The position numbers and the translations under genes are program-made. Under the pieces are notes generated by a model. The model was not told where the DNA came from, did no database searches, and saw nothing but the letters and a program-made list of their open reading frames with translations. A stretch of 64,000 bases of DNA from Candidatus Aalborgicola danicus (GTDB lineage Bacteria; Pseudomonadota; Gammaproteobacteria; Burkholderiales; Burkholderiaceae_C), in contig JADJBC010000001.1 in NCBI GenBank assembly GCA_016703945.1, positions 124,001 through 188,000 of the forward strand, in the 5' to 3' direction. This document shows positions 33,212 to 42,463 of the stretch, piece by piece (positions within the stretch are counted from its first letter, which is position 1; the number at the start of each line of letters is the position of its first letter).

Positions 33212-34141
33212 TTACTCCCGCTCCACCTCCAGATAGGTCTGGTTCGCCAACTGGGGAATCCACACGTCGGCGTGCTTGAGTCCGGCGAACGGCTTGCCGT
33301 CAAAGCTCTTCACAGCCGCAGCCAGGTCAACACCGTCATCCACAGCCTTTTTCATGTGGACACGCAGGGCCAGCAGCAGGTCACGCGTGTGCGCCTGCGC
33401 CGTGGCCAGGTTGGTCACGTTGCCATGGCCGGGCACGATGACCTGCGGCTTGAGCGCATCGATGGCGGCGAAGGACTCCAGCCAATTGCGGGTGTTGCTG
33501 ACCGGGTGCAAGCCCAACACGCGGTCCACATAGACCACATCGCCGGCAAACAGCAGGTTCTTCTGCGGTAGCCACACCAGCGTGTCGCCAGGGGTATGGC
33601 CACCGTTGCGGTGCTTCAGCTCAAAGACCGTGCCACCCAGCTCCAGGCGGGTGTCAGGGCCCGTGACAAAACGCGTGGGCAGCGTAGCCACGGTGCCGTC
33701 CAGCCGCTCCTTCAAGACCTGCAGGCCCTGCAGTTGCTCGCCGGAGCGGTTGCTCATGTCGGCTTGCGCGTTGGCATGGGCGATGGTGGTTATGCCTTGC
33801 GCGGTGAAGTAGCCATTGCCCAGCCAGCGGTGGTCCTGGTCGCCGGTGTTGATGACCCACGTCATGGGCTGGCTGGTGACTTTCCTGGCGGCCTCGTGGA
33901 TTTTGCGGGCCGACTGAAAGGTGGCACCGCTGTCGATCAGCACCGCCCCGGCGTTCGTCACCACCAGACCAATATTTGCGTTGAGACCTTCGTTGTCATA
34001 GGTGCGCCCTTCAGTCTCGCCAACATAGGCGTAGACGCCTTCTGCCACGGGCTTGAAGACCACGTCGACCGCCCACACGGGCATGGCGGCCAGCAGGGCT
34101 GCAGTTGCTGCCACCCCTATGCGTTGTATTGCCTGTTTCAT
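33212..34141 (-). CDS. Periplasmic MBL-fold metallohydrolase
   Basis: The product has 309 residues with a signal peptide ending near VWA-V. Metallo-beta-lactamase motifs are VLIDSGAT, NTGDQDHRWLGNGYF (a TGDxDH in place of HxHxDH), GGHTPGDTLVWLP, LLFAGDVVY and VPGHGN. The altered first motif is seen in secreted quinoprotein-linked and SoxH-like hydrolases. It lies 23 bases after the sigma factor gene at the end of the ars operon. Its part in arsenic metabolism is unknown. Confidence 0.85.
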   Translation of the reverse strand: MKQAIQRIGVAATAALLAAMPVWAVDVVFKPVAEGVYAYVGETEGRTYDNEGLNANIGLVVTNAGAVLIDSGATFQSARKIHEAARKVTSQPMTWVINTGDQDHRWLGNGYFTAQGITTIAHANAQADMSNRSGEQLQGLQVLKERLDGTVATLPTRFVTGPDTRLELGGTVFELKHRNGGHTPGDTLVWLPQKNLLFAGDVVYVDRVLGLHPVSNTRNWLESFAAIDALKPQVIVPGHGNVTNLATAQAHTRDLLLALRVHMKKAVDDGVDLAAAVKSFDGKPFAGLKHADVWIPQLANQTYLEVERE

Positions 34142-34164
34142 TTGTTAGCTTTCTCGTGTTGATT

Positions 34165-34696
34165 TCAGACCGGCGCTCGCGGCACAAAGTCCAGCACATG
34201 CCCGGCATCGTCGAGTTGCACCCGGCAGGCCACCGTCATGCGCGCCTTCATCCGTAAACGGGCCCGCTGTATGCGGGATTTGGCAGAACTCAGGCTCAAG
34301 CCCTTGGCGCGTGCGTAATCGGCCTGTGCCATGCCTTGCAGGTCACACAGGGTGATGGCGTCACTGTCTTCTGTGTCCAGTTCCGACAGCACCCGCGGCA
34401 GACAGCCCGTCAAGGTGTCCACCACCGCGGTCTCTTCCACCGGGCTGGGCAGATCGTCCGGCAACTCCACGGTATGGCGGGCAACCCGCAGGCGGTCGGC
34501 CAGGGTGTTGCGCGCCACCTCAAAGAGCCAGGCTCTGGCGTTGTGCACCGAGCAAAACCGCTCCCCCTGGCGCAAAACCTTGAGAAAAAGGTCCTGCAAC
34601 AAGATCGTCCACGTCGGTGGGGTTGTTCAACCTGTGTCTGGCCCAGCCGCGCAACTCGGGCTCTTGCGCGGTCCAGGCGGTGACTAGGCAGTTCAT
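34165..34696 (-). pseudogene. ECF-type sigma-70 factor (SigZ-like), one-base frameshift
   Basis: From ATG 34696 the frame reads MNCLVTAWTAQEPELRGWARHRL and NNPTDVDDL, then shifts at GATCTTGTTG (near 34604). One T fewer restores DDLLQDLFLKVLRQGERF, ARAWLFEVARNTLADRLR (region 2) and LCDLQGMAQADYARAKGLSLSSAKSRIQRAR (region 4 helix-turn-helix). It ends with a short metal-like C-terminal tail. A SigZ-type factor after arsH is unusual. It starts three bases after the arsH stop. Either the gene is broken or the sequence has an indel. Confidence 0.82.
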
Positions 34697-34699
34697 GGT

Positions 34700-35422
34700 T
34701 CAAATGGATTTCTGGTTGACCCGTTTGGAGAGTTCTTCGGCACTCTCCTTGCGTTCACTGTAACGGTCCACCAGATAGGGCGCAACGTCCCGGGTCAACA
34801 ACGTGAACTTCACCAATTCTTCCATCACGTCCACCACGCGGTCGTAGTAGGCGGAGGGCTTCATGCGCCCTGCGTCATCAAACTCCAGAAACGCCTTGGC
34901 GACCGAGCTTTGGTTGGGAATGGTGAGCATGCGCATCCAGCGCCCCAGAATGCGCATCTGGTTGACGGCATTGAACGACTGCGAACCGCCGCTGACCTCC
35001 ATCACCGCCAGCGTCTTGCCCTGGGTCGGACGGACTGCCCCGACCGACAACGGAATCCAGTCGATCTGGCTTTTCAGGATGCCGGTCATGGCGCCATGGC
35101 GCTCGGGTGAACACCAGACCATGCCTTCGGACCAGGTGGCCAATTCGCGCAGCTCCTTGACCTTGGGGTGGGTGTCCGGCGCGCCATCGGGCTGCGGCAA
35201 ATCCAGTGGGTCAAAGACCTTGACCTCGGCCCCCATCGCTTCCAGCAATCGGGCCGCTTCCAGCGTCAATAGCTTGCTGTAGGAACGCTCGCGCAGCGAG
35301 CCATAGAGCATCAGGATTCTGGGGGCGTGGGTCGATGGGACTTTCGCGATGAGACCGGCATGCGTGGGAACGCGAAAGCAAGCGGCCGCCACGTTGGGTG
35401 AAGGTAGGAGAAGTTCAGACAC
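34700..35422 (-). CDS. arsH: Arsenical resistance flavoprotein ArsH
   Basis: The product has 240 residues. The flavodoxin-like NADPH:FMN fold shows LMLYGSLRERSYSKLLTLEAARLL for FMN phosphate, PERHGAMTGILKSQIDWIPL and VSGGSQSFNAVNQMR. ArsH oxidises trivalent methylated arsenicals or reduces quinones and dyes with NADPH. The GTG at 35422 is chosen: AAGGA lies five bases upstream and the start overlaps the arsC stop by eight bases. Fourth in the ars operon. Confidence 0.95.
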   Translation of the reverse strand: MSELLLPSPNVAAACFRVPTHAGLIAKVPSTHAPRILMLYGSLRERSYSKLLTLEAARLLEAMGAEVKVFDPLDLPQPDGAPDTHPKVKELRELATWSEGMVWCSPERHGAMTGILKSQIDWIPLSVGAVRPTQGKTLAVMEVSGGSQSFNAVNQMRILGRWMRMLTIPNQSSVAKAFLEFDDAGRMKPSAYYDRVVDVMEELVKFTLLTRDVAPYLVDRYSERKESAEELSKRVNQKSI

Positions 35423-35837
35423 GTTGTCCTTGCGCGTTGATGACCACTTCACCGTCTTCCTTGGTGAAGGCGCCTTGCTGCGGGTCGGGCAATGGGTCCA
35501 ACACCAACTCGCTGGGTCGGCACAGCCTGGCACCCATCGGCGTGACGACCACCGGGCGGTTCATCAGGATGGGATGCTGAACGATGAAGTCCAGCAGTTC
35601 ATCGTCGGTCCACTTGGGGTCGCCCAATCGCAGGTCGTCGTAGGGCGTGCCTTTTTGGCGCAGCAGGTCACATGCACCAAGGCCCAGTGCAGCCAGGAGT
35701 TTTTGCAAACGCTCTTTGGATAGCGGCGTCTTCAGGTACTCGATCACCTCGGGCTCGACACCGCTGTTGCGGATCATGGCCAGCGTATTGCGCGAAGTGC
35801 CGCAGGCAGGGTTGTGGTAAATCGTGATGTTTGCCAT
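35415..35837 (-). CDS. arsC: Glutaredoxin-dependent arsenate reductase
   Basis: The product has 140 residues. HNPACGTSRNTL holds the catalytic Cys12. EYLKTPLS, the RQKGTPYDDL region and ILMNRPVVVTPMGARLCRP supply the arginines that bind arsenate. It reduces As(V) to As(III) with glutaredoxin and glutathione, feeding the efflux protein encoded just upstream. ATG 35837 has GAAGGG nine bases upstream and begins three bases before the acr3 stop boundary. Confidence 0.96.
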   Translation of the reverse strand: MANITIYHNPACGTSRNTLAMIRNSGVEPEVIEYLKTPLSKERLQKLLAALGLGACDLLRQKGTPYDDLRLGDPKWTDDELLDFIVQHPILMNRPVVVTPMGARLCRPSELVLDPLPDPQQGAFTKEDGEVVINAQGQRV

Positions 35838-35839
35838 GT

Positions 35840-37216
35840 TCAACTGCCCTTCGCAGCTGCGCCACGCTCGTACCAGCCTTTGGAATTGTTGACGATGTAC
35901 ACCACCAGCAACATCACCGGCACTTCAATCAACACGCCAACCACCGTGGCCAGCGCGGCACCCGAGTTGAAGCCAAACAGGCTGATTGCCGCCGCCACGG
36001 CCAACTCAAAGAAGTTGGAGGCACCAATCAAGGCCGATGGGCAGGCAATGTTGTGCTTCTCGCCCACGGCGCGGTTGAGCCAGTAGGCCAGCGCCGAGTT
36101 GAAGAACACCTGGATCAGAATCGGCACGGCCAGCAGCGCAATCACCAATGGTTGCTTCAAAATCGCCTCGCCCTGAAAGGCAAACAGCAACACCAGTGTG
36201 ACCAGCAAGGCCGCAATTGACCAGGGACCGATCTTGGCCATGGTGGCATCAAAGGCGGCCACGCCCTTGGCCAACAGCGACTTGCGCAGCAACTGCGCCA
36301 GGATCACGGGGATGACGATGTACAGCACGACCGAGGTCAGCAAGGTATCCCACGGCACCGTGATGGCCGAGATGCCCAGCAGCAACCCGACCAGCGGCGC
36401 AAACGCGATCACCATGATGCTGTCATTCAATGCCACCTGTGACAGCGTGAACAGCGGGTCGCCCCCGGTGAGTCGGCTCCACACAAACACCATGGCCGTG
36501 CAGGGTGCAGCGGCGAGCAGAATCAGCCCGGCGATGTAGCTGTCCAGCTGGTCGGGCGGCAGCATCGGTGCAAACCAGTGGCGGATGAAAATCCAGCCCA
36601 GCAGCGCCATCGAAAACGGCTTGACCAGCCAGTTGACGAACAGCGTGACGCCAATGCCCTTGATGTGCTGGCGCACTTCGCCCAGCGCGGCAAAATCCAC
36701 TTTCACCAGCATGGGGATGACCATGACCCAGATCAGCAGGCCCACCGGCAGATTGACCTTGGCAATCTCCATCTGGCCAACCGCCTGGAACACGCCTGGG
36801 AACCATTGCCCCAGCGCAATGCCGACCACGATGCACAGGAAGACCCATACCGTCAGATAACGTTCAAACACATTCATAAAAGCTCTCAACAAGTTGGTGC
36901 AGGCATTGGAAACCTCGACCAGTTCACATGCCTGGCCGTCGCAGCAATTGACCGTCAGGTAGGCCAACAACTCGTTCATCGTGGAAAAGGCGGCGCGGTA
37001 GATCAGGTTGCGGCCATCACGCTCTTGGGTGATCAGACCGGCATGCATGAGCTCTTTCAGGTGAAACGACAAGGCCGTGCCTTGCAAACTCAGCGCCTCC
37101 GCCAAACGGGTTGGCGTCATGCCCTGGGAACCTGCTACCACCAACTGCCGAAAGATCTGCAAGCGGGTTTGCTGTGCCAAGGCGGATAACGCGCGGACGA
37201 CATCGAGGTCGTTCAT
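35840..37216 (-). CDS. acr3: ArsR repressor fused in frame to Acr3 arsenite efflux permease
   Basis: The product is 458 residues in one frame. Residues 1-112 form an ArsR/SmtB winged helix (ALAQQTRLQIFRQLV, LSLQGTALSFHLKELMHAGLI, RDGRNLIYRA) with a C-terminal As(III) site (NCCDGQAC). Residues 114-458 form a complete Acr3/BASS-type carrier with ten helices, VMVIPMLVKVDF, LLAAAPCTAMVFVW (the conserved Cys) and NDSIMVIAF. An ATG at 36877 starts the Acr3 part and has GAGAG five bases upstream, so Acr3 may also be made alone. Single-base change around TTGTTGAGAG would place a TGA there and split the gene, so the fusion could be an artefact. It overlaps arsJ by ATGA. Confidence 0.9.
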   Translation of the reverse strand: MNDLDVVRALSALAQQTRLQIFRQLVVAGSQGMTPTRLAEALSLQGTALSFHLKELMHAGLITQERDGRNLIYRAAFSTMNELLAYLTVNCCDGQACELVEVSNACTNLLRAFMNVFERYLTVWVFLCIVVGIALGQWFPGVFQAVGQMEIAKVNLPVGLLIWVMVIPMLVKVDFAALGEVRQHIKGIGVTLFVNWLVKPFSMALLGWIFIRHWFAPMLPPDQLDSYIAGLILLAAAPCTAMVFVWSRLTGGDPLFTLSQVALNDSIMVIAFAPLVGLLLGISAITVPWDTLLTSVVLYIVIPVILAQLLRKSLLAKGVAAFDATMAKIGPWSIAALLVTLVLLFAFQGEAILKQPLVIALLAVPILIQVFFNSALAYWLNRAVGEKHNIACPSALIGASNFFELAVAAAISLFGFNSGAALATVVGVLIEVPVMLLVVYIVNNSKGWYERGAAAKGS

Positions 37217-38457
37217 ACCGAAATCCTTTCAACCGGCTTGGTAACCGGCAAGGCCAGGGTCACGGCCCAACAGATGGACAACATCACCGCAGAGCCCACC
37301 AGAGCGTAAAGCAAGCCGCCCCACTGGTACAACAGGCCCGACATCAGCGTGCCAAAGAAGCGACCGGCAGCATTGGCCGCGTAGTAAAAGCCCACATCCT
37401 CAGCAGCCTTTTCCGACCCCGCATAGGCCAGGATCAGGTAGGAGTGCACGGAAGAATTGACCGCAAAGGCAAAGCCAAAAACACCCAGGCCACCGACCAC
37501 GACCCACTCCAGGTTCGGCACCTGCAGGGCCACAGCACCCGCCAGCGCAATGGTGACCACCGCCAGCAGGGCCGACCACAGGCGGGCAGCGGGCACTTCG
37601 GTGCTCAAGCCGTCCGCACTGCGGCGCACCAGATGCGGTGCAAAGGCCTGCACGGCGCCATAACCAATGGTCCAAGCCGCCAGAAATCCGCCCACCATGG
37701 GCCGTGACCAGCCGGACGCATACAAGAACACCGGCACACCCACGACAAACCACACATCACGCGCACCAAACAGCACCACGCGGGCAGCGGCCAGCAGATT
37801 GATGCCCTGGTTCTTGGCGAACAACTCTTTGGCCGATTTGGAGGCCTTGCTCTTGCCCATCAGCGGCGGCACATAAACGACTACACCCATCAGCACCAGA
37901 CACAACAAACCGGCCATCACCCACAACGAACCTCTGAAGCCCAGCACCTCCAGCAACACACCGCCCAGAAAAAAGCCAATGCCCTTCATGGCGTTTTTGC
38001 TGCCGGTAAACCAGGCCACCCATTTGAAGAGCTGGCCCGAGGCCTCGCCTGCCGTGAGTTTGATGGCGGACTTGCTGGCGGTTTTGGTCAAGTCTTTGGC
38101 AACACCACACACACCCTGCGACAGCACCACCCAGGCCACCGAGAGCGTGGCCGTCCAATCCGGCGACAGGGCCGAGAGCAGCAGGAAGCCGGTGATCTGT
38201 GTGCTCAGCCCCACGACCAGCATGCGGGCAATTCCGTAGCGCGTGGCCAGCCAGCCACCAATCAAGTTGGCCGCAATGCCGGCCGCCTCGTACAGCAAGA
38301 ACAAAAAAGCCAGTGTGAACGGCGAGTACCCCAGCTTGTAGAAGTGCAGCAGCACCAGCATGCGCAGCGCGCCGTCGGTGAGCGTAAAGCCCCAATAGGC
38401 GCTGGTGACGATGGCGTAGTTGCGTGCGGCGCTGGCTCCGGTCGCGTTGCTTGCCAT
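37213..38457 (-). CDS. arsJ: Organoarsenical (1-arseno-3-phosphoglycerate) efflux MFS transporter ArsJ
   Basis: The product has 414 residues with twelve membrane helices. The diagnostic pattern is NYAIVTSAYWGFTLTDGALRMLVLLHF at the N terminus, LSQGVCGVAKDLTKTASKSAIK, GSKNAMKGIGFFLGGVLLE and ARDVWFVVGVPVFLY. ArsJ exports the unstable arsenate ester made by the neighbouring GAPDH, giving arsenate resistance without reduction. Its ATG is one base after the GAPDH stop and its own stop overlaps the arsR-acr3 start. Confidence 0.95.
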   Translation of the reverse strand: MASNATGASAARNYAIVTSAYWGFTLTDGALRMLVLLHFYKLGYSPFTLAFLFLLYEAAGIAANLIGGWLATRYGIARMLVVGLSTQITGFLLLSALSPDWTATLSVAWVVLSQGVCGVAKDLTKTASKSAIKLTAGEASGQLFKWVAWFTGSKNAMKGIGFFLGGVLLEVLGFRGSLWVMAGLLCLVLMGVVVYVPPLMGKSKASKSAKELFAKNQGINLLAAARVVLFGARDVWFVVGVPVFLYASGWSRPMVGGFLAAWTIGYGAVQAFAPHLVRRSADGLSTEVPAARLWSALLAVVTIALAGAVALQVPNLEWVVVGGLGVFGFAFAVNSSVHSYLILAYAGSEKAAEDVGFYYAANAAGRFFGTLMSGLLYQWGGLLYALVGSAVMLSICWAVTLALPVTKPVERISV

Positions 38458-38458
38458 G

Positions 38459-39502
38459 TCAGATACCCACGGTTTCCATGTGGCAGGCCAGGTCCACCAT
38501 GCGGCAGGCGTAGCCCATCTCGTTGTCGTACCAGGCGTAAACCTTGAGCAGCGTGCCGTCGGTGACCATGGTGGAGAGTGCATCCACAATGCTGCTGCGG
38601 GTGTCGCGGGCGTAGTCGGCACTCACCAGCGGGCGCGCCTCATAGCCCAGAATGCCGGCCAGTGGTCCCTTGGCAGCTGCGGCGAACAGTGCGTTGACTT
38701 CTTCAACACTGGTCTCGCGTTTCATTTCAAACACGCAGTCGGTCAGCGAGGCATTCAATGCGGGCACACGGACCGCGTGGCCGTTGAGCTTGCCTTGGAG
38801 TTCGGGGTAAATCAGCGCAATGGCCGTGGCGCTGCCGGTGGTGGTGGGTGCCAGGCTCATCATCGCGCTTCGGGCGCGGCGCAGGTCTTTGTGCGGCGCA
38901 TCCACCACCAGGTTGGTATTGGTCGGGTTGTGCAGCGTGGTGATCTGGCCATGGCGAATGCCAATGGCATCGTGCACCACCTTCACGACCGGTGCCAGGC
39001 AATTGGTGGTGCAAGAGGCCGCGGTGACGATGTGGTTCTGTGCCGGGTCATACAAATGGTGGTTCACGCCCACCACGATGTTGAGCACATTGCCGACCTT
39101 AACCGGTGCAGCCACGATGACACGCTTGGCACCACGGTCCAGATGGCCTTGCAGCGTCTCGGGAGTCAGGAACTTGCCGGTGCACTCCAGCACCACGTCC
39201 ACACCCAGGTCACCCCAGGGAATCTGGGCCGCTGTGGCGTGCGATGTAAAGCCCAGTTGTTTGCTGCCGATGTGAATGTGGCTGTCGCCCTCGGCCGCAA
39301 TGTCTTCGCGCCAGCGGCCCTGCACGGTGTCAAAGGTCAGCAAATGCGCCGTGGCCGCCGCGCCGCCTTTGAGTTCATTGAGGTGCACCACCTCCAGACG
39401 ATTGCCCGCGCGTGGATCGTCTGACTGGCGTTCCGCCGCGCCCATGGCTGCACGCAAGGCCAAGCGGCCGATGCGGCCCATTCCGTTGATTCCGACTTTC
39501 AT
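38459..39502 (-). CDS. gapdh: ArsJ-associated glyceraldehyde-3-phosphate dehydrogenase
   Basis: The product has 347 residues. The NAD-binding start is VGINGMGRIGRLALR, the catalytic cysteine is C164 in ASCTTNC, and TTTGSATAI and YDNEMGYACRMVDL complete the active site. In ars operons this paralogue uses arsenate in place of phosphate to make 1-arseno-3-phosphoglycerate for ArsJ. It is the first gene of the operon and has a palindromic operator 27 bases upstream. Confidence 0.95.
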   Translation of the reverse strand: MKVGINGMGRIGRLALRAAMGAAERQSDDPRAGNRLEVVHLNELKGGAAATAHLLTFDTVQGRWREDIAAEGDSHIHIGSKQLGFTSHATAAQIPWGDLGVDVVLECTGKFLTPETLQGHLDRGAKRVIVAAPVKVGNVLNIVVGVNHHLYDPAQNHIVTAASCTTNCLAPVVKVVHDAIGIRHGQITTLHNPTNTNLVVDAPHKDLRRARSAMMSLAPTTTGSATAIALIYPELQGKLNGHAVRVPALNASLTDCVFEMKRETSVEEVNALFAAAAKGPLAGILGYEARPLVSADYARDTRSSIVDALSTMVTDGTLLKVYAWYDNEMGYACRMVDLACHMETVGI

Positions 39503-39528
39503 ACTGTCCTCACTCTTATAAATTTAAC

Positions 39529-39548
39529 AATTCAACAAGTATTGAATT
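39529..39548. promoter_or_regulatory. Probable ArsR operator of the ars operon
   Basis: AATTCAA (39529-39535) and TTGAATT (39542-39548) form a perfect seven-base inverted repeat with a six-base spacer. It lies 27 bases before the GAPDH start in an AT-rich stretch, the usual place and shape for an ArsR/SmtB site. The fused or separate ArsR encoded in the same operon is the natural ligand. Confidence 0.6.
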
Positions 39549-39717
39549 ATTTCAGCGCGGCGTGACACTTTTGTGACCGAACCTGCCCATCACAACGCGG
39601 CGAAGTGACCCACCTTTGCGTCCCATTTCACACAAACGTCATCGATTCGACACGGCCCGGTCACGACACCTCTCTATCGTTCGTCATCGCTTTACCAACC
39701 AACCCAAGGATCACTTT

Positions 39718-41937
39718 GTGAGCACTCTGAACGACTTCAACAACGAAAACTCCAACACCTCTGACAACCCCACGTTCGACAGCGTGTTGAAGGTGCGCCT
39801 AAGCCGCCGTGGTCTGCTGATGGGCAGTGTGGCATCCGTCAGCACCGCCGTATTGGGCGGCACAGCCCTCACCGCCTGTGGCGGAGGCGGCAGCGACGCC
39901 GTGGCAGCAACACCCGCGGCAACCGCAACTTCGTTGGGTTTTGGCGCAGTGCCCAAGAACCTGGCTGACAAGGTGACCGTGCCTGCCGGCTACACCGCAA
40001 GCGTCATCTACGCACTGGGCGACCCCATTTTGGGCGGTGCTACGGCGTTCAAGAATGACGGCAGTGACAGTGATTTCGAAAACCGTGCAGGCGACCACCA
40101 CGACGGCATGGAGTGGTATGGCCTGAGCGCCACCGGCCGCCCATCGTCAACGTCAACCGACCGCGGCCTGCTGGCCATGAACCACGAAGCGACGACCGAC
40201 GAGACCCGCAGCTCTTTCTTCCTGCACACCAATGGAGGCACCGCCACCCTGCCCCGCCCTGCCGCAGAAGTGGACAAGGAAGTTGCGATCCACGGCGTCT
40301 CGGTGGTTGAAGTCAAGAAGACGGCCGACAAATGGGCCTATGTCAAAGACTCTGCCTTCAATTTCCGCCTGACACCGCTGACCGACATCGAAATGGCGGG
40401 CCCAGTTCGCGGTAATGCGCTGATGGTCACCAAGTACTCTACCAATGGCACGCGCACCCGCGGCACACTGAACAATTGCGGCACGGGCAAAACGCCATGG
40501 GGCAGCTTTCTGACTGGTGAAGAAAACTGGGCTGGTTACTTCTTCCGCAGCGCGACCGACAACGCCGCACGCGGCAACGATAAGAGTGTCACTTCGCTCA
40601 ACCGTTATGGCCGCAGCCAGGGCGCGGCCTCGCGTCACGGCTGGGAGAGCGGTGGCAGTGACGACAAATACATGCGCTGGAACAACAGCAAAATCGGCAC
40701 TAGCGCGGACGGCAGCGACGACTATCGCAATGAACTCAATGGCATGGGTTATATCGTCGAGATCGACGCCTACGACAAATCCCGCACCGCCAAAAAACGC
40801 AGCGCCCTGGGCCGTTTCGCACACGAGAGCGCGGCTTTCAGCGTGCCAGCCGCCGGCAAGCCACTGGCCATTTACATGGGTGACGATGCCCGCAACGAAT
40901 ACATCTACAAGTTTGTGACCGCCGCCAACTGGGACGCCAGCGATGCGGATCCACTAAGCCGCATGGCCGCGGGTGACAAATACCTGGACAGCGGCAAGCT
41001 GTATGTCGCCAAGTTCAACAGCGACGGCACGGGCCAGTGGATCGAGTTGTCCATCAGCAACCCGACCATTGCAGCCTACGCTGGGTACAAGTTTGCCGAC
41101 CAGGCCGACGTGTGTGTGAACTCGCGCCTGGCAGCCGATGCCGTGGGCGCCACCAAGATGGACCGCCCCGAATGGTGTGCGGTGAACCCCGCCAACGGTG
41201 AGATCTACTACACGTTGACCAACAACAGCAACCGCAACGTCAACGCCACCGGTAGCAGCCAATTGGTGCCCGACAGCGCCAACCCACGTGCCTACACCGA
41301 CATGAAAGGCAGCAGCGCCCAAAACGGCAACCCCAATGGCCATATCTTGCGTGTCAAAGAGGGTGCCGCCGGTTCCGCAGCCACCACCTTGACCTGGGAC
41401 GTGTATGCCTTTGGTGCCGAATCCGGTGCCGACGCCAGCAAGGTCAACCTGTCCAGCCTGACCAGCGACCAGGACTTCTCCAGCCCCGACGGCCTGGTGT
41501 TCAGCCCCAGCACCGGCATCATGTGGATACAGACCGACGACGGCGCCTACACCGATGTCACCAACTGCATGATGCTGGCCGCCATGCCCGGCCAGGTGGG
41601 CGACGGTGGCAAGAAGACGCTGAGCTATACCAAGACCGATGGCAGCACTTTGGCGGTGGATACTTTCGTCGGCAAAACACCAACCGCCACGAACTTGAAG
41701 CGGTTTCTGGTGGGTGCGTCTGCGTGCGAAATCACCGGCCTGTGTGAAACACCGGATGGCAAAGCCGTATTCATCAACATCCAGCACCCCGGTGAAACCA
41801 CCAAGATGGCGGATGTGACCGACCCCACCAAGTACACCAGCCAGTGGCCCAGCAACGCGGGTTATGGCTTGGGCAAACGGCCGCGCTCTGCCACCATCGT
41901 GATCACCAAAAACGACGGCGGCAAGATCGGTACCTGA
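39718..41937 (+). CDS. phoX: PhoX-family alkaline phosphatase, Tat-exported
   Basis: The product has 739 residues. A Tat signal (LSRRGLLMGSVAS) also resembles a lipobox (LTACGGGGS). PhoX propeller motifs follow: DHHDGMEW, GLLAMNHEAT, TPWGSFLTGEENW, MGDDARNEYIYKFV, DRPEWCAVNP, FSSPDGLVFSPS and SACEITGLCETPDGKAVFINIQHPG. PhoX uses Fe and Ca to hydrolyse phosphate monoesters outside the cell. The GTG at 39718 is chosen because AAGGA lies seven bases before it. It is divergent from the ars operon; its phosphate role fits arsenate-phosphate competition, but no Pho box was identified. Confidence 0.9.
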   Translation: MSTLNDFNNENSNTSDNPTFDSVLKVRLSRRGLLMGSVASVSTAVLGGTALTACGGGGSDAVAATPAATATSLGFGAVPKNLADKVTVPAGYTASVIYALGDPILGGATAFKNDGSDSDFENRAGDHHDGMEWYGLSATGRPSSTSTDRGLLAMNHEATTDETRSSFFLHTNGGTATLPRPAAEVDKEVAIHGVSVVEVKKTADKWAYVKDSAFNFRLTPLTDIEMAGPVRGNALMVTKYSTNGTRTRGTLNNCGTGKTPWGSFLTGEENWAGYFFRSATDNAARGNDKSVTSLNRYGRSQGAASRHGWESGGSDDKYMRWNNSKIGTSADGSDDYRNELNGMGYIVEIDAYDKSRTAKKRSALGRFAHESAAFSVPAAGKPLAIYMGDDARNEYIYKFVTAANWDASDADPLSRMAAGDKYLDSGKLYVAKFNSDGTGQWIELSISNPTIAAYAGYKFADQADVCVNSRLAADAVGATKMDRPEWCAVNPANGEIYYTLTNNSNRNVNATGSSQLVPDSANPRAYTDMKGSSAQNGNPNGHILRVKEGAAGSAATTLTWDVYAFGAESGADASKVNLSSLTSDQDFSSPDGLVFSPSTGIMWIQTDDGAYTDVTNCMMLAAMPGQVGDGGKKTLSYTKTDGSTLAVDTFVGKTPTATNLKRFLVGASACEITGLCETPDGKAVFINIQHPGETTKMADVTDPTKYTSQWPSNAGYGLGKRPRSATIVITKNDGGKIGT

Positions 41938-41949
41938 GCGCAACTATCT

Positions 41950-41984
41950 GGGGGGATTACCAGCTTTCAACTGGTATGCCCCCC
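41950..41984. terminator. Strong hairpin between convergent genes
   Basis: GGGGGG-ATT-ACCAG pairs with CTGGT-ATG-CCCCCC around a seven-base loop. Stop codons of phoX (plus) and the EVE gene (minus) lie on either side. There is no T-run, so it may terminate both transcripts by structure or protect their ends. Confidence 0.55.
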
Positions 41985-42001
41985 ATTCGCGAGCATGCCA
42001 G

Positions 42002-42459
<458 letters not shown>

Positions 42460-42463
<4 letters not shown>

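Noticed and set aside
34165..39502. ars operon as a transposon cargo
   Set aside because: No terminal inverted repeats or transposase genes flank it, and gene overlaps and style match the rest of the window.
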